NCBI GenBank assembly: GCA_964649845.1
Contig: CAZYSS010000017.1
Location: 1-25,702 of the forward strand
Source of the DNA: RGIG3102 sp964649845
GTDB taxonomy: Bacteria; Bacillota; Clostridia; Oscillospirales; Ruminococcaceae
Direction of reading: 5' to 3'
DNA length: 25,702 nt
Below are positions 6,022 to 15,337 of this stretch, piece by piece. The notes beneath the pieces were generated by a model, which saw only the letters and a program-made list of their open reading frames with translations, had not been told where the DNA came from and searched no databases. The position numbers were made by a program, and so were the translations under genes. Position 1 is the first letter of the stretch. Every line of letters starts with the position of its first letter.

Positions 6022-8220
6022 TTATTTGTTGGGGTTGTTTTCTTTTGGCTTGCGCATTGTCAGTGAAATTCTCTTTTTGTTTACATCCACTGACATTACC
6101 CATACGTCCACCACATCGCCTACTTTTACTTCTTCAGACGGATGGCGGATGTATCTGTCGCATATCTGGCTCAGGTGAACCAGGCCGTCCTGATGCACGC
6201 CTATATCCACAAAGGCGCCAAAATCTATTACATTTCTTACAGTGCCTTTCAGCTGCATACCGGGTTTCAAGTCTGCCATATCCAGCACGTCTTCGCGCAG
6301 TAATGGACTTGGCAAGTCATCACGCATATCTCTGCCTGGTTTGATAAGCTCTGCAATAATATCTTTCAGGGTTGGTACACCGGTTTCCAACTGTGTTGCC
6401 AGTTTTTCAAGACCGATTTTTTCTGCATCTTCAGCCAGATTTTTAATTCTGTCTGTGCCGATATCCTCTGTGGTATAACCCACAGCAGACAGCAGTTTCT
6501 TTGCTGCATCATAGCTTTCTGGATGTACAGAGGAAGAATCCAGCTTATCTTTTGCACCTGGGATTCGCAGGAAACCTGCAGACAGCATAAATGCCTTTGG
6601 TCCCAGTTTGCTTACCTTCATCAGCTGGCTTCTCTTTGTAAACCGGCCGTTTTCTTCGCGGTAGGCAACAATATTTTTTGCAATTGTCTTGTTCAGCCCG
6701 GATACCCTTTCCAGCAGCGGTGCACTGGCTGTATTCAGGTCCACACCCACAGTGTTTACACAGTATTCCACCACACCATCCAGACTTTCTTCCAGTCTGG
6801 CCTTTGGCATATCGTGCTGATACTGGCCTACACCTATTGATTTAGGGTCTATTTTTACCAACTCTGCCAGCGGGTCCTGCAGACGGCGTGCAATTGACAC
6901 AGCGCTTCTTAATGATACATCATAATCAGGAAATTCAGCGGCAGCCAGTTTTGATGCAGAGTACACAGATGCACCGGCTTCGCTTACCACCATATAGCTC
7001 ACTTTTCTGTCCAGCTTTTTCAGCAGGGCAGCAACAAACATTTCGGTTTCCTTTGTGGCTGTGCCGTTGCCGATAGAAATAATATCAACATTGTGCTTTT
7101 TAATCAATGTAGTCAGCTGTTTTTCAGCCAGTTCCTTTTTGTGGTTTGGAAGTGTCATATACACCACACCAACTTCCAGCACCTTGCCTGTGGCATCAAC
7201 TATTGCCATTTTACAGCCTGTTCTGTAGCCAGGGTCCAGTGCAAGGCAAACTTTGTCTTTTACAGGTGGTACAAGCAGCAGCTGACGCAGATTGTCACCA
7301 AACAGCTTTATGGCACCCTCATTGGCCACATCGGTCAGATTGTTTCTTATTTCGGTGTCCAGACTTGGGTGAATCAGCCTTGTGTAACTGTCTGCAATTG
7401 CTTCTTTTACCACATCAGCGCATTCATTTTTGCCTTTGATGTAGATTTTTTCAATCTCTGCAACAGCCTCGGCGTTATCCACCACAATGTTCACTTTCAG
7501 GAATCCCTCTTTTTCACCGCGGTTAAGGGCAAGTACCCTGTGAGATGCAATTTTATTTACAGGCTGTGAAAAATCGTAATACTGTGTGTACACGCTTTCT
7601 TTTTCTTCGTCGCCTTTGCTTTCCACTGTACCCTTGCGGTTGTACAGCTTTTTCAGCGCAGTGCGTACAGCGGTGTTGTCAGACACATCCTCTGCAATAA
7701 TATCCATAGCACCTTTCAGCGCATCTTCTGCTGTCAGCACGCCTTTTTCCCGGTTGATATACAGTGGCAGAATATCAGCCAGAACAGTCTTTTTGTACTG
7801 TTCCAGAATTGTTTTTGCCAGTGGTTCCAGTCCTTTTTCTTTGGCAATTGATGCCCTTGTTTTTCTTTTGGGTCTGTATGGGCGGTAGATGTCCTCCACC
7901 TCTGCCAGAGTAACAGCGTTGGAAATAGCTTTTTCTATTTCGTCAGTCATCTTTTCCTGACCAAGAATGGCAGAATAAACCTCCAGCTTTCTTGTGTCCA
8001 GGTTGCGCAGATAGGTCAGTCGGTCAGAGATGTTTCTGATTGTCTGGTCATCCAGTTCACCTGTTTTTTCTTTTCTGTAACGCGCTATAAAAGGTATTGT
8101 TGCACCTTCGTCCAGCAGCGCTACTGTGTTTTCCACCTGCCATGGCTTTATGGCAAATTCCCTTGCCAGTACAGCGTCTATGTTGGAGGAAAACATTTTT
8201 TCATTTGTTATTTCAATCAT
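6022..8220 (-). CDS. tex: Tex-family S1 RNA-binding transcription accessory protein
   Basis: A 732-residue Tex protein, a conserved nucleic-acid-binding factor linked to transcription. Order of domains: an N-terminal helical region (IPFIARYRKEKTGELDDQTI), a YqgF/RNase H-like domain (CLALDPGYRTGCKMAIVD, about residue 320), a helix-hairpin-helix region (VDLNTASAPLLERVSGLNK) and a C-terminal S1 domain (MQLKGTVRNVIDFGAFVDIG ... RISLTMRKP). The start is set at the ATG at 8220, which has AAAGGAG about six bases upstream. A TTG six codons further upstream would put the ribosome binding site inside the coding region. The family length is usually 715-780. It is the last gene of the probable dus-yfbR-yfhO-tex transcript. 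Confidence 0.94.
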   Translation of the reverse strand: MIEITNEKMFSSNIDAVLAREFAIKPWQVENTVALLDEGATIPFIARYRKEKTGELDDQTIRNISDRLTYLRNLDTRKLEVYSAILGQEKMTDEIEKAISNAVTLAEVEDIYRPYRPKRKTRASIAKEKGLEPLAKTILEQYKKTVLADILPLYINREKGVLTAEDALKGAMDIIAEDVSDNTAVRTALKKLYNRKGTVESKGDEEKESVYTQYYDFSQPVNKIASHRVLALNRGEKEGFLKVNIVVDNAEAVAEIEKIYIKGKNECADVVKEAIADSYTRLIHPSLDTEIRNNLTDVANEGAIKLFGDNLRQLLLVPPVKDKVCLALDPGYRTGCKMAIVDATGKVLEVGVVYMTLPNHKKELAEKQLTTLIKKHNVDIISIGNGTATKETEMFVAALLKKLDRKVSYMVVSEAGASVYSASKLAAAEFPDYDVSLRSAVSIARRLQDPLAELVKIDPKSIGVGQYQHDMPKARLEESLDGVVEYCVNTVGVDLNTASAPLLERVSGLNKTIAKNIVAYREENGRFTKRSQLMKVSKLGPKAFMLSAGFLRIPGAKDKLDSSSVHPESYDAAKKLLSAVGYTTEDIGTDRIKNLAEDAEKIGLEKLATQLETGVPTLKDIIAELIKPGRDMRDDLPSPLLREDVLDMADLKPGMQLKGTVRNVIDFGAFVDIGVHQDGLVHLSQICDRYIRHPSEEVKVGDVVDVWVMSVDVNKKRISLTMRKPKENNPNK

Positions 8221-8242
8221 AGTGACTCCTTTATTCAAATAT

Positions 8243-8271
8243 CAGGGGGACGGCCTGCCGGACGTCCCTGC
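8243..8271. repeat. Short hairpin repeat (GGGACG/CGTCCC copy)
   Basis: Between the yfhO-like and tex genes, GGGACG (8247-8252) and CGTCCC (8263-8268) can form a six-pair stem extended by two inner C-G pairs around a TGCC loop. It belongs to the same family as copies at 15291, 18115, 18155 and 20346. In the transcript of this strand it would be an intercistronic stem-loop just upstream of the tex ribosome binding site. Confidence 0.7.
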
Positions 8272-8274
8272 GTT

Positions 8275-10587
8275 TTAAAGCTTTTTCTTTTTTATTGTAA
8301 AGCAATATATGCCGTAAACCAACCAACCTGCGGCAGTGGCTGCAATACCCGTATTCAGATATGGTGTCCTGTATCGGAACACGATACTGTTGTCACCGGC
8401 AGGTACATACACTGCACACATACCATAGTTTACTTTTTCAATTTCAGCTTCCTGTCCGTTTACATATGCAGTAAAGCCTTCATCATATGGCACAGAGAAA
8501 AATACCAGATTGTCCTGATTCAAAAGTATCTTACAGTCAAAGCCGTCAGATGTCTGATTGAAATAGTAGCTGGACATATTTTTTCTTTTTGCCACATCAA
8601 GGATATATGTGGAGTATGTGCAGTCATACAGCTCGGTTGTCAGCAACTTTTGCAGAGGCAGATTGTATTTTTCTATTATTTCTTCATCCACAGCCAGTGC
8701 GCGTACCAGAATATTGCCGCGGTTGCTTTCGTTTATGCTTTCCAGGTCTGCGTAAGTCACATATTTATCATATGCAAACCCCATGGAAATAAAGTTTGTG
8801 TTTTCATAAATATTATATGGGTAACTGTCTGAAATCAGTGTGTAGCCATACAGGTTTGCATCGGTTTCATAGTTGGACACCTCCCAGTTTGGCATCACCA
8901 GATATTTCACGCTCAGCAGACCGCGCAGGGCATAGAGATTCCGGCTCGGTTTGGAGGAAACATCCCTTTTCACTCCTACCTGTGGGTAAAACTCCATAAT
9001 AGACGGAGTTACAGTGCTGTTGAAAAACTGTATGCACGGCACACCTGTGAACAGCCCCACGTTGTCGTAGCAGTTGTAGGTGTCCATTCGGTAGTTTTTC
9101 GTCCGGTCATCAAAGCTGAAACTGTCTAGAATATCATAGTTCTGCGGTTTGTACAGGTGGTCCGCATCCCATTGAGGCATCTTTGTCAACCCCAGATGAA
9201 GTACGCCGAACAGCATTATCATGCTTAAAGCACCACTCATCAGCTTCTGTGTATACTTGGGTTTGTCTTTGCAGTTGCTTACAATCACATACAGCAGGTA
9301 CAGGTTCAGGAATGCTATCAGCAGGTTCAGCCAGTAGATAGCCACCTGGTCTGCCAGACCGATAAACAGCTGGCCCTCATTGTCCACAGGTGTCAGACCG
9401 AAAGGCAACAGTATGGCTGTCAGCCCAGCTGTCCATTTCAGCCCGTGAAATATTTTTTCCTTTTCCATTGCCAGGCTCTGCATATTCATCGCAGCCAGCA
9501 TCAGCACAGGCATATAGAACCAGCGTGCATAGTATGATGAGTTGAACGCGTAGAACATACTGTTCAGCACGGGCACAAACGCACACACAATGCTGATTAT
9601 AAATACCTTGAAAAAGGATGAGCGGCTACGGAATTTGCTGAATACAAACAATCCGAACAATCCACCCAGTGCCACAAAGGCAGACATACTGGTCCATTTT
9701 ATTGCACCGCTGGTAAACAGGCTTGGTATATATGGCGGGTCAGGCGGCAACAGGGCAGAAGCCAGTATGGCAAAATACTGCTGTACATTGCTGTACAGCC
9801 ATATGCCAAAGCCAGACAGCGTGTTGGACACACGTGGGTTCTGCATTACAGACACTGCAGATGGGATAAACAGTATTATCCCCATAAAACAGCCGGTCAG
9901 TGATTCAAAAGCCAGACTGAAAAATTCCTTCTTTGTGATTCTGTATTCCTTTGTCCACATCTTGCAGGCAAAATAGATAAACAGGAACACCACCTGACCG
10001 ATAAAGAAAAAGTAGTTGTTCACCAGATTCAGGGCAACTATCAGCGGAAAAACACCTTTGCGTTTATTGTACACAAATTCATCCAGCGCCCATAACAGAT
10101 ATGGGAAAAACACCACCGATTCAATAAAATGATTGAAGAATATATTGTATATTGAAAATCCGCAAAAAGTGTACAGCACTGCGCCAATCATCGCATAGTT
10201 GTCATTTTTTGCATATCTTCGCAGATAACCGAAAGCCCCCAGATTGCCCACTGCAAATTTCAGCATCAGCAGATAAGGCATCACATATGGGATTGATTTG
10301 TATGGGAACAGGCAGCTCAGCCAGAAAAAAGGCGAGCCAAGCAGATAAAAGGAATAGCTGTTCACCACAGATGACCCCAAATCTATGGCCCAGCCCCAGT
10401 TCAGACTGCCACTTTTAACCATACGGTTCATATACATATAAAAAGGTATCTGCTGGCTGTTAAAGTCACCTGCATAGGTGAAAAAGCCTTTGTCTATTAT
10501 CAAATAGGGGACAAACAGGCAGAATGCTGTCAGCAGTCCCAGCAGAAAAGCCTTGAGATAAACATTTTTCTGAATATATTTTTTCAA
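8275..10587 (-). CDS. YfhO-family multi-pass membrane protein
   Basis: A 770-residue membrane protein of the YfhO type. Some members of this family are linked to glycosylation of cell-wall polymers such as lipoteichoic acid in Gram-positive bacteria. The N-terminal segment AFLLGLLTAFCLFVPYLIID is followed by GFFTYAGDFNSQQIPFYMYM, a conserved early loop with an Asp typical of GT-C-like enzymes. About a dozen hydrophobic segments cover the first 470 residues, then a large extracytoplasmic region with FFSVPYDEGFTAYVNGQEAE near the end, and a last membrane segment before the basic KKKKL tail. It is somewhat shorter than many YfhO proteins. The ribosome binding site overlaps the yfbR stop codon, so the two are coupled. 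Function here is inferred from family only. Confidence 0.83.
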   Translation of the reverse strand: MKKYIQKNVYLKAFLLGLLTAFCLFVPYLIIDKGFFTYAGDFNSQQIPFYMYMNRMVKSGSLNWGWAIDLGSSVVNSYSFYLLGSPFFWLSCLFPYKSIPYVMPYLLMLKFAVGNLGAFGYLRRYAKNDNYAMIGAVLYTFCGFSIYNIFFNHFIESVVFFPYLLWALDEFVYNKRKGVFPLIVALNLVNNYFFFIGQVVFLFIYFACKMWTKEYRITKKEFFSLAFESLTGCFMGIILFIPSAVSVMQNPRVSNTLSGFGIWLYSNVQQYFAILASALLPPDPPYIPSLFTSGAIKWTSMSAFVALGGLFGLFVFSKFRSRSSFFKVFIISIVCAFVPVLNSMFYAFNSSYYARWFYMPVLMLAAMNMQSLAMEKEKIFHGLKWTAGLTAILLPFGLTPVDNEGQLFIGLADQVAIYWLNLLIAFLNLYLLYVIVSNCKDKPKYTQKLMSGALSMIMLFGVLHLGLTKMPQWDADHLYKPQNYDILDSFSFDDRTKNYRMDTYNCYDNVGLFTGVPCIQFFNSTVTPSIMEFYPQVGVKRDVSSKPSRNLYALRGLLSVKYLVMPNWEVSNYETDANLYGYTLISDSYPYNIYENTNFISMGFAYDKYVTYADLESINESNRGNILVRALAVDEEIIEKYNLPLQKLLTTELYDCTYSTYILDVAKRKNMSSYYFNQTSDGFDCKILLNQDNLVFFSVPYDEGFTAYVNGQEAEIEKVNYGMCAVYVPAGDNSIVFRYRTPYLNTGIAATAAGWLVYGIYCFTIKKKKL

Positions 10588-10596
10588 TTTATACTC

Positions 10597-11181
10597 CTAA
10601 ATTTTTGCCAGCTCATCAAGACACAGCCTGAAGCTGTCCAGCATATTTTCCATAAAGTAGTTCACTTCATCCATATGCATATCACATATAGACTGATATG
10701 TGGATTTATATGCACTTTCAAACTCTTTGTTGCCGCTCTGCAGTTCTTCAATGCATTTTGTCAGTGCGCAGATTTTGTCAGCGCCTTTCAGCAGTTTCTT
10801 TTCATACTCTGTCAGGTTTTCCTGTGTCATATATGGGCGCAGGCTTGTCTTTATATCAGGGTCTGCGGTTTCCAGCAGTTTGTTCACCGCGTGGACTTCA
10901 ATGGCTTTGTAAGCGGTCATAATCTGTGGATTGTTATATTTTACAGGTGTAGGCATATCGCCGGTCAGTATCTCGCTTACATCGTGATACAGGGCAGCCA
11001 CAGCCACTCTTTCACTGTTTACATTGCGGCCGAATTTATTGTTTGCCAACAGGCACAGTGTATGGGCGATTAGCGCCACTTCACTGGTGTGCTGTGCCAG
11101 GTCTTCTTCCACATTCTGGCGCATCAGGCTCCAGCGGGGTATATATTTCAGTCTTGCCAACAGTGCGTTGAAATTAAACAT
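10597..11181 (-). CDS. yfbR: YfbR-like 5'-deoxynucleotidase (HD domain)
   Basis: A 194-residue HD-domain phosphohydrolase very like YfbR, which dephosphorylates deoxyribonucleoside 5'-monophosphates. The metal and catalytic residues line up: His31 (AQHTSEVA), His66-Asp67 (LYHDVSEIL), Glu70, Asp75 (TGDMPTPVKY) and Asp135 (GADKICAL). The N-terminal IPRWSLMRQNVEEDLAQH matches the YfbR substrate-binding segment. Length is normal. Its start overlaps the end of dus by 8 bases, and its AAGGAG ribosome binding site lies inside dus, so translation is probably coupled. Cytoplasmic; likely a nucleotide-pool housekeeping enzyme. Confidence 0.9.
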   Translation of the reverse strand: MFNFNALLARLKYIPRWSLMRQNVEEDLAQHTSEVALIAHTLCLLANNKFGRNVNSERVAVAALYHDVSEILTGDMPTPVKYNNPQIMTAYKAIEVHAVNKLLETADPDIKTSLRPYMTQENLTEYEKKLLKGADKICALTKCIEELQSGNKEFESAYKSTYQSICDMHMDEVNYFMENMLDSFRLCLDELAKI

Positions 11182-12148
11182 TGCCGTTCTCCTTTAAAAC
11201 TTCTTCTACAAGATTTTTTGCATCGTCAAAAACAGACAGACTGTTGGTAAGATAACGCAGATGTGCCGCGCCGCGCAGCCCTTTCATATACAGTGCTGCC
11301 TGTCCGCGAGCTTTTTTCATACCCAGATGTTCACCGTTTACTTCACACAGTTTTTCTATATGCCACAGTAACAGTGCCATTCTTTCTTCCACGGTAGGCT
11401 CTTTATCTATAGTAGTACCATTCAGTGCCTGATTGATCTGTTTAAAAATCCATGGGCGACTGAGAGCCTCTCTGCCCACCATCACAGCATCACAGCCTGT
11501 GTAGTCCATCATTTTTACCACATCTTCAGGCTTTGAGATATCACCATTGCCGATTACAGGTATGGAAACCGCCTGTTTCACATTTTTAATGCTGTCCATA
11601 TCAATGCCCGGTGTATACATCTGCTTTCTTGTTCTGCCGTGTACAGTGATAAAGCTTACACCCGCTTCTTCCACTTTCTTTGCCAGTTCCACACAGGTGA
11701 TGCAGTCATCATCCCAGCCTTTACGCATTTTTACGCTGACAGGTGTGCCGCCAGCATTGTCCACCACAGTTCTGGCAATTTTCTGTGCCAGGTCTGTGTT
11801 TTTCATCAGTGCACTGCCTGCACCGTTGGAAGTGATTTTTGGGGCTGGACAGCCCATATTTATATCAATAAAGTCAGGCTTGCATTCCAGCGCCAGCTTT
11901 GTGGCGTGTTCAAAATCCAGAGGGTCAAAGCCAAACAGCTGTATGCCGTATTTACCCTTGTGCTCCCAGCTTTCCATAAGTTGTTTGCTTTTTTTGTCGC
12001 CATAGTACAGTGCACGGGCAGACACCATTTCGCTTACAGTAAAACCTGCGCCGAAATCGTCTGCAACCTTGCGCATTACTATATCGCAGAAACCGGCCAT
12101 AGGTGCCAGAACTGCCTTGTTTTCTATATTTAAACCATTCAAATTCAT
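11174..12148 (-). CDS. dusB: tRNA-dihydrouridine synthase (DusB type)
   Basis: A 324-residue FMN-dependent enzyme that reduces uridine to dihydrouridine in tRNA. The N-terminus has APMAGFCDIVMR, then NMGCPAPKITSNGAGSALMK with catalytic Cys100. The FMN/phosphate segments SVKMRKGWDDD, FITVHGRTRKQMY, VIGNGDI and AVMVGREALSRPWIFKQI follow. The C-terminal helical domain is present. The start is set at 12148, because an in-frame ATG at 12328 would run back through the divergent promoter and into polA. The ribosome binding site (GGTG) is weak. An ATG at 12178 sits within the promoter inverted repeat and is less likely. First gene of the leftward operon. Confidence 0.92.
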   Translation of the reverse strand: MNLNGLNIENKAVLAPMAGFCDIVMRKVADDFGAGFTVSEMVSARALYYGDKKSKQLMESWEHKGKYGIQLFGFDPLDFEHATKLALECKPDFIDINMGCPAPKITSNGAGSALMKNTDLAQKIARTVVDNAGGTPVSVKMRKGWDDDCITCVELAKKVEEAGVSFITVHGRTRKQMYTPGIDMDSIKNVKQAVSIPVIGNGDISKPEDVVKMMDYTGCDAVMVGREALSRPWIFKQINQALNGTTIDKEPTVEERMALLLWHIEKLCEVNGEHLGMKKARGQAALYMKGLRGAAHLRYLTNSLSVFDDAKNLVEEVLKENGNV

Positions 12149-12177
12149 TTTTTCACCATAGAAATTATTTTTAGTCA

Positions 12178-12218
12178 TATTAGTATACCATAAAATTATA
12201 ATTTGTGGTATACTAATA
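12178..12218. promoter_or_regulatory. Symmetrical divergent promoter for dus and polA
   Basis: A perfect 13-bp inverted repeat (12178-12190 and 12206-12218, 15 bp apart) carries the extended -10 box TGGTATACT in each arm, facing outward. On the - strand TATACT lies at 12187-12182, giving a start near 12175 and a leader of about 27 bases to the dus ATG. On the + strand TATACT lies at 12209-12214, giving a start near 12221 and a leader of about 49 bases to polA. No good -35 box is visible for either direction, which suits extended -10 promoters. The palindrome could also be an operator. Confidence 0.68.
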
Positions 12219-12269
12219 AGGTTAGAAATACAAAAATGACAAAATTGAAATAAATCTGGGAGATTTTTT

Positions 12270-14798
12270 ATGAAGCTTTTAGCACTGGACGGCAACAGTA
12301 TTGTAAACCGTGCCTTTTTTGGCATCAAACTGCTGACAACGAAGGACGGTCAGTATACAAACGGCATATACGGCTTTCTCAATATCCTGCACAAACTGGA
12401 GCAGGAGGTACAGCCGGACGCTGTGGCAATCGCCTTTGACCTGAAGGCAAAGACTTTCCGCCACGAACTGTATTCCGAATACAAAGGCAACAGAAAGGGC
12501 ATGGCGGAGGAACTTGCCAGCCAGATGCCTGTGCTGAAAGATATTCTTTCAAATCTCGGCTATGTGCTGGTTTCCAAAGAAGGATATGAAGCTGATGATA
12601 TTCTGGGTACACTTGCGCGAGCAGCCACAGAAAGCGGCAACCAGTGCTTTATCGCCACAGGCGACAGAGACAGCCTGCAGCTTGCAAATGACAATGTAAA
12701 CATCATTCTTGCCACTACACAGTTTGGCAAAGGCCGGAACACGCTGATGGACACAGCCGCCATCAGGGAAAAATACGGTCTGGAAGTAAACCAGCTTATC
12801 GACCTTAAGGCTCTTATGGGTGATACCTCTGACAATATTCCGGGTGTAAAAGGTGTGGGAGAAAAAACAGCGGTGTCTCTGCTGCAGAAATTTGGTACTC
12901 TTGACAATATATATGCCAACCTTGATGACCCGTTTATCAAAAAAGGTGTCCGTGCCAAGCTGGAACGGGACAAAGAAATGGCATACCTTTCAAAACAGCT
13001 GGGTACTATCTGTACCACAGCACCTGTGGAAACTGATATTTCTGCCTATGTAAAAGGCAGTGGCGATATGGCAAAGGCTGCAGAAATTCTCGGCAAGCTG
13101 GAAATGTACACAATGATTGACAAATTCTGCGGTGACAGCCAGCTGTCATTTGAAACAATGGCAGAAGAATCTACTCTTGAAACTGTAGAAATCACAGCTT
13201 TCACAGGAACTATGGCAAAAGCTATCATCTGGCAGTCGGGGGAAGATTTTATTCTTACATGGGATAAAACAGTTGAAAAAATCAGTGCAGATGATACAAA
13301 GCTGAAAGAATATCTGGAAGATGCCACAAAAGAAAAAATTGCCTATGATTTAAAAGCACTGTACAAGTTCTGTTTTGAACACGATATTGCACCACAGAAT
13401 ATTTCATTCTGCCTTACACTGGCGGCATATATTGTGAATCCGCTGGCCTCCAGCTATGCAAAAGACGTGCTGCCTATGGCAGTGGGCGCAGAAAAAGCCT
13501 TTGAATGTGAAGACAGCTTTGCACCATTTGCACACAGCTGTTACACAAATTTAAGGGATAATATTGAAAAAGACAGTCAGCACAGCCTGCTGCACGAAAT
13601 TGAGATGCCGCTGGCAGAGGTGCTGGCAAATATGGAACATATTGGCTTTGCTGTGGACAAACAGGGTATAGTTGATTTTGGCGTAAAGCTGAAAGAACAG
13701 ATTGAAAAAGACCAGCAGCTTATCTATGATATGGTTGGTGAAAAATTCAATCTCAACAGCCCTAAACAGCTGGGTCACGCCCTGTTTGAAGTTCTGGGCC
13801 TGCCTGCAGGCAAAAAGACAAAAACAGGATATTCCACCAATGCAGAAACCCTTGAGGGCCTGCGCAAATACCACCCGGTAATTGATGTTATTCTCAATTA
13901 TCGCTCATACCAGAAACTTAATTCCACATATGTTGAAGGCTTTATAGACAAAATTCAGCCGGACGGCAGAATTTACTCCACCTTCAACCAGACAGAAACA
14001 CGCACAGGCCGTATTTCCTCATCAGAGCCTAACTTGCAGAACATTCCTGTAAGAACAGAGCTTGGTAGCGAACTGCGCAAGTTCTTTGTGGCAAAGCCTG
14101 GGCATATTCTTTTGGATGCTGACTATTCACAGATTGAACTGCGTATCCTTGCCCATATCAGTGGAGACAAGGTTATGGCAGATGCCTTCCTCAACGGAGA
14201 GGATATTCATGCACGCACAGCCTCACAGGTGCTGAAACTGCCTATGGAAATGATTACACCGCAGCTGCGAAGCCGTGCAAAGGCTGTAAACTTTGGTATC
14301 GTTTACGGCATCGGTGCATTCAGCCTGTCAAAAGACACAGGAATGACTGTAAAAGAGGCAGATGCCTTTATCAAGGACTACCTGCACAACTTCAGCGGTG
14401 TAGCTGAATATATGAACACAATCACACAGTTTGCAAAAGACCACGGCTATGTAACCACACTGTACAACCGCAAACGTCTGCTGCCTGAAATCAACAATTC
14501 CAACAAAAACGTGCAGGCGCTGGGTGCAAGAATGGCTATGAACACACCTATTCAGGGCACCAGTGCGGATATTATCAAAATTGCTATGGTGCGCGTTTAC
14601 AACCGACTGAAAGCAGAGGGCCTGAAAGCTCAGCTGGTACTGCAGGTACACGACGAACTGATTGTGGAAGCACCATTTGACGAAATGGAAAAGGCAAAAC
14701 AGATATTGAGCGAAGAAATGATGAACGCCGCACAGCTTTCAATTCCGTTGAAAGCAGATGTAAACAGCGGTGAAAACTGGTATATCGCAAAAGGATAA
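12270..14798 (+). CDS. polA: DNA polymerase I
   Basis: An 842-residue family A polymerase for Okazaki-fragment processing and repair. The N-terminal 5'-3' exonuclease domain (residues 1 to about 290) has LALDGNSIVNRAFF, EADDILGT, ATGDRDSLQL and MGDTSDNIPGVKGVGEKTA. The middle region (about 300-460) keeps the fold of a 3'-5' exonuclease but lacks the DxE motif, and the position of a second catalytic Asp is FCLTLAAYIV, so proofreading is probably lost, as in Bacillus-type Pol I. Polymerase motif A has Asp618 (DADYSQIELR), motif B is RSRAKAVNFGIVYGIGAF, and motif C has Asp795-Glu796 (QVHDELIVE). The ATG at 12270 follows a GGGAG site. rimI starts four bases after the stop. Confidence 0.96.
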   Translation: MKLLALDGNSIVNRAFFGIKLLTTKDGQYTNGIYGFLNILHKLEQEVQPDAVAIAFDLKAKTFRHELYSEYKGNRKGMAEELASQMPVLKDILSNLGYVLVSKEGYEADDILGTLARAATESGNQCFIATGDRDSLQLANDNVNIILATTQFGKGRNTLMDTAAIREKYGLEVNQLIDLKALMGDTSDNIPGVKGVGEKTAVSLLQKFGTLDNIYANLDDPFIKKGVRAKLERDKEMAYLSKQLGTICTTAPVETDISAYVKGSGDMAKAAEILGKLEMYTMIDKFCGDSQLSFETMAEESTLETVEITAFTGTMAKAIIWQSGEDFILTWDKTVEKISADDTKLKEYLEDATKEKIAYDLKALYKFCFEHDIAPQNISFCLTLAAYIVNPLASSYAKDVLPMAVGAEKAFECEDSFAPFAHSCYTNLRDNIEKDSQHSLLHEIEMPLAEVLANMEHIGFAVDKQGIVDFGVKLKEQIEKDQQLIYDMVGEKFNLNSPKQLGHALFEVLGLPAGKKTKTGYSTNAETLEGLRKYHPVIDVILNYRSYQKLNSTYVEGFIDKIQPDGRIYSTFNQTETRTGRISSSEPNLQNIPVRTELGSELRKFFVAKPGHILLDADYSQIELRILAHISGDKVMADAFLNGEDIHARTASQVLKLPMEMITPQLRSRAKAVNFGIVYGIGAFSLSKDTGMTVKEADAFIKDYLHNFSGVAEYMNTITQFAKDHGYVTTLYNRKRLLPEINNSNKNVQALGARMAMNTPIQGTSADIIKIAMVRVYNRLKAEGLKAQLVLQVHDELIVEAPFDEMEKAKQILSEEMMNAAQLSIPLKADVNSGENWYIAKG

Positions 14799-14802
14799 AT
14801 AA

Positions 14803-15276
14803 ATGGAAAAGATAAATCTTGAAAATGTAAAAATAGAGCCGTTTTCAATAAAACACATTGAAGATGTGACTACTATTCACTCCCAGGTGCTGGACGGCTG
14901 GAGTATGAAAAGCCTTATCGGTGCTCTTGCCAACGACTCCACATGGAGCTATGTGGCAATGTATGGTGGCAAAGCTGTGGCGTTCTGTTCATATATAGTT
15001 ACAGACGATGCCGAACTGGTGTTTGTATGTACACATCCGCTTTACCGCGGTCATGGTATTGCAACAAAGCTGCTGACAGACACCATAGTGCAGGAACTGC
15101 CTGTGGGCATTACCAGGGTGGTGCTGGAGGTGCGCAGCAAAAACGAAGCCGCTATCAACCTGTACGAAAAGCTGAAATTTGTAAAACTGGGCATCAGAAA
15201 AAACTTTTACAGCACACCTGCAGATGACGCCGTTGTAATGGAACTTTACAAAAATGGCGTAAAAGAACTGGACTGA
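14803..15276 (+). CDS. rimI: Ribosomal-protein-alanine N-acetyltransferase RimI
   Basis: A 157-residue GNAT-fold acetyltransferase of the RimI type, which acetylates the N-terminal alanine of ribosomal protein bS18 in E. coli. The acetyl-CoA loop is HPLYRGHGIATKLL, and the C-terminal LEVRSKNEAAINLYEKLKFV followed by IRKNFYSTPADDAVVMEL is characteristic of RimI. Length is normal. It lies four bases after polA and just before tsaD; rimI next to tsaD is a common arrangement in Firmicutes, which supports the assignment. Its substrate in this organism is inferred. Confidence 0.88.
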   Translation: MEKINLENVKIEPFSIKHIEDVTTIHSQVLDGWSMKSLIGALANDSTWSYVAMYGGKAVAFCSYIVTDDAELVFVCTHPLYRGHGIATKLLTDTIVQELPVGITRVVLEVRSKNEAAINLYEKLKFVKLGIRKNFYSTPADDAVVMELYKNGVKELD

Positions 15277-15290
15277 TAATTGATAATTAT

Positions 15291-15318
15291 GTAGGGGATG
15301 GCCTCCCGGACATCCCGT
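15291..15318. repeat. Short hairpin repeat (GGGATG/CATCCC copy)
   Basis: Between rimI and tsaD, GTAGGGGATG (15291-15300) and CATCCCG (15311-15317) form a GGGATG/CATCCC stem around an imperfect GCCTCCCGGA loop. Compared with the 8243 and 18115 copies, both arms have changed together (GACG/CGTC to GATG/CATC), so pairing is kept. Confidence 0.72.
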
Positions 15319-15337
15319 AATAAAAACAGAGGAAAAT

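Noticed and set aside
7093..7569. Open frames opposite tex, also opposite yfbR and dus
   Set aside because: They are low-information, Cys- and His-rich antisense shadows of well-identified genes.
12149..12328. N-terminal extension of dus
   Set aside because: It crosses the divergent promoter and overlaps the start of polA; homology begins at the Met at 12148.
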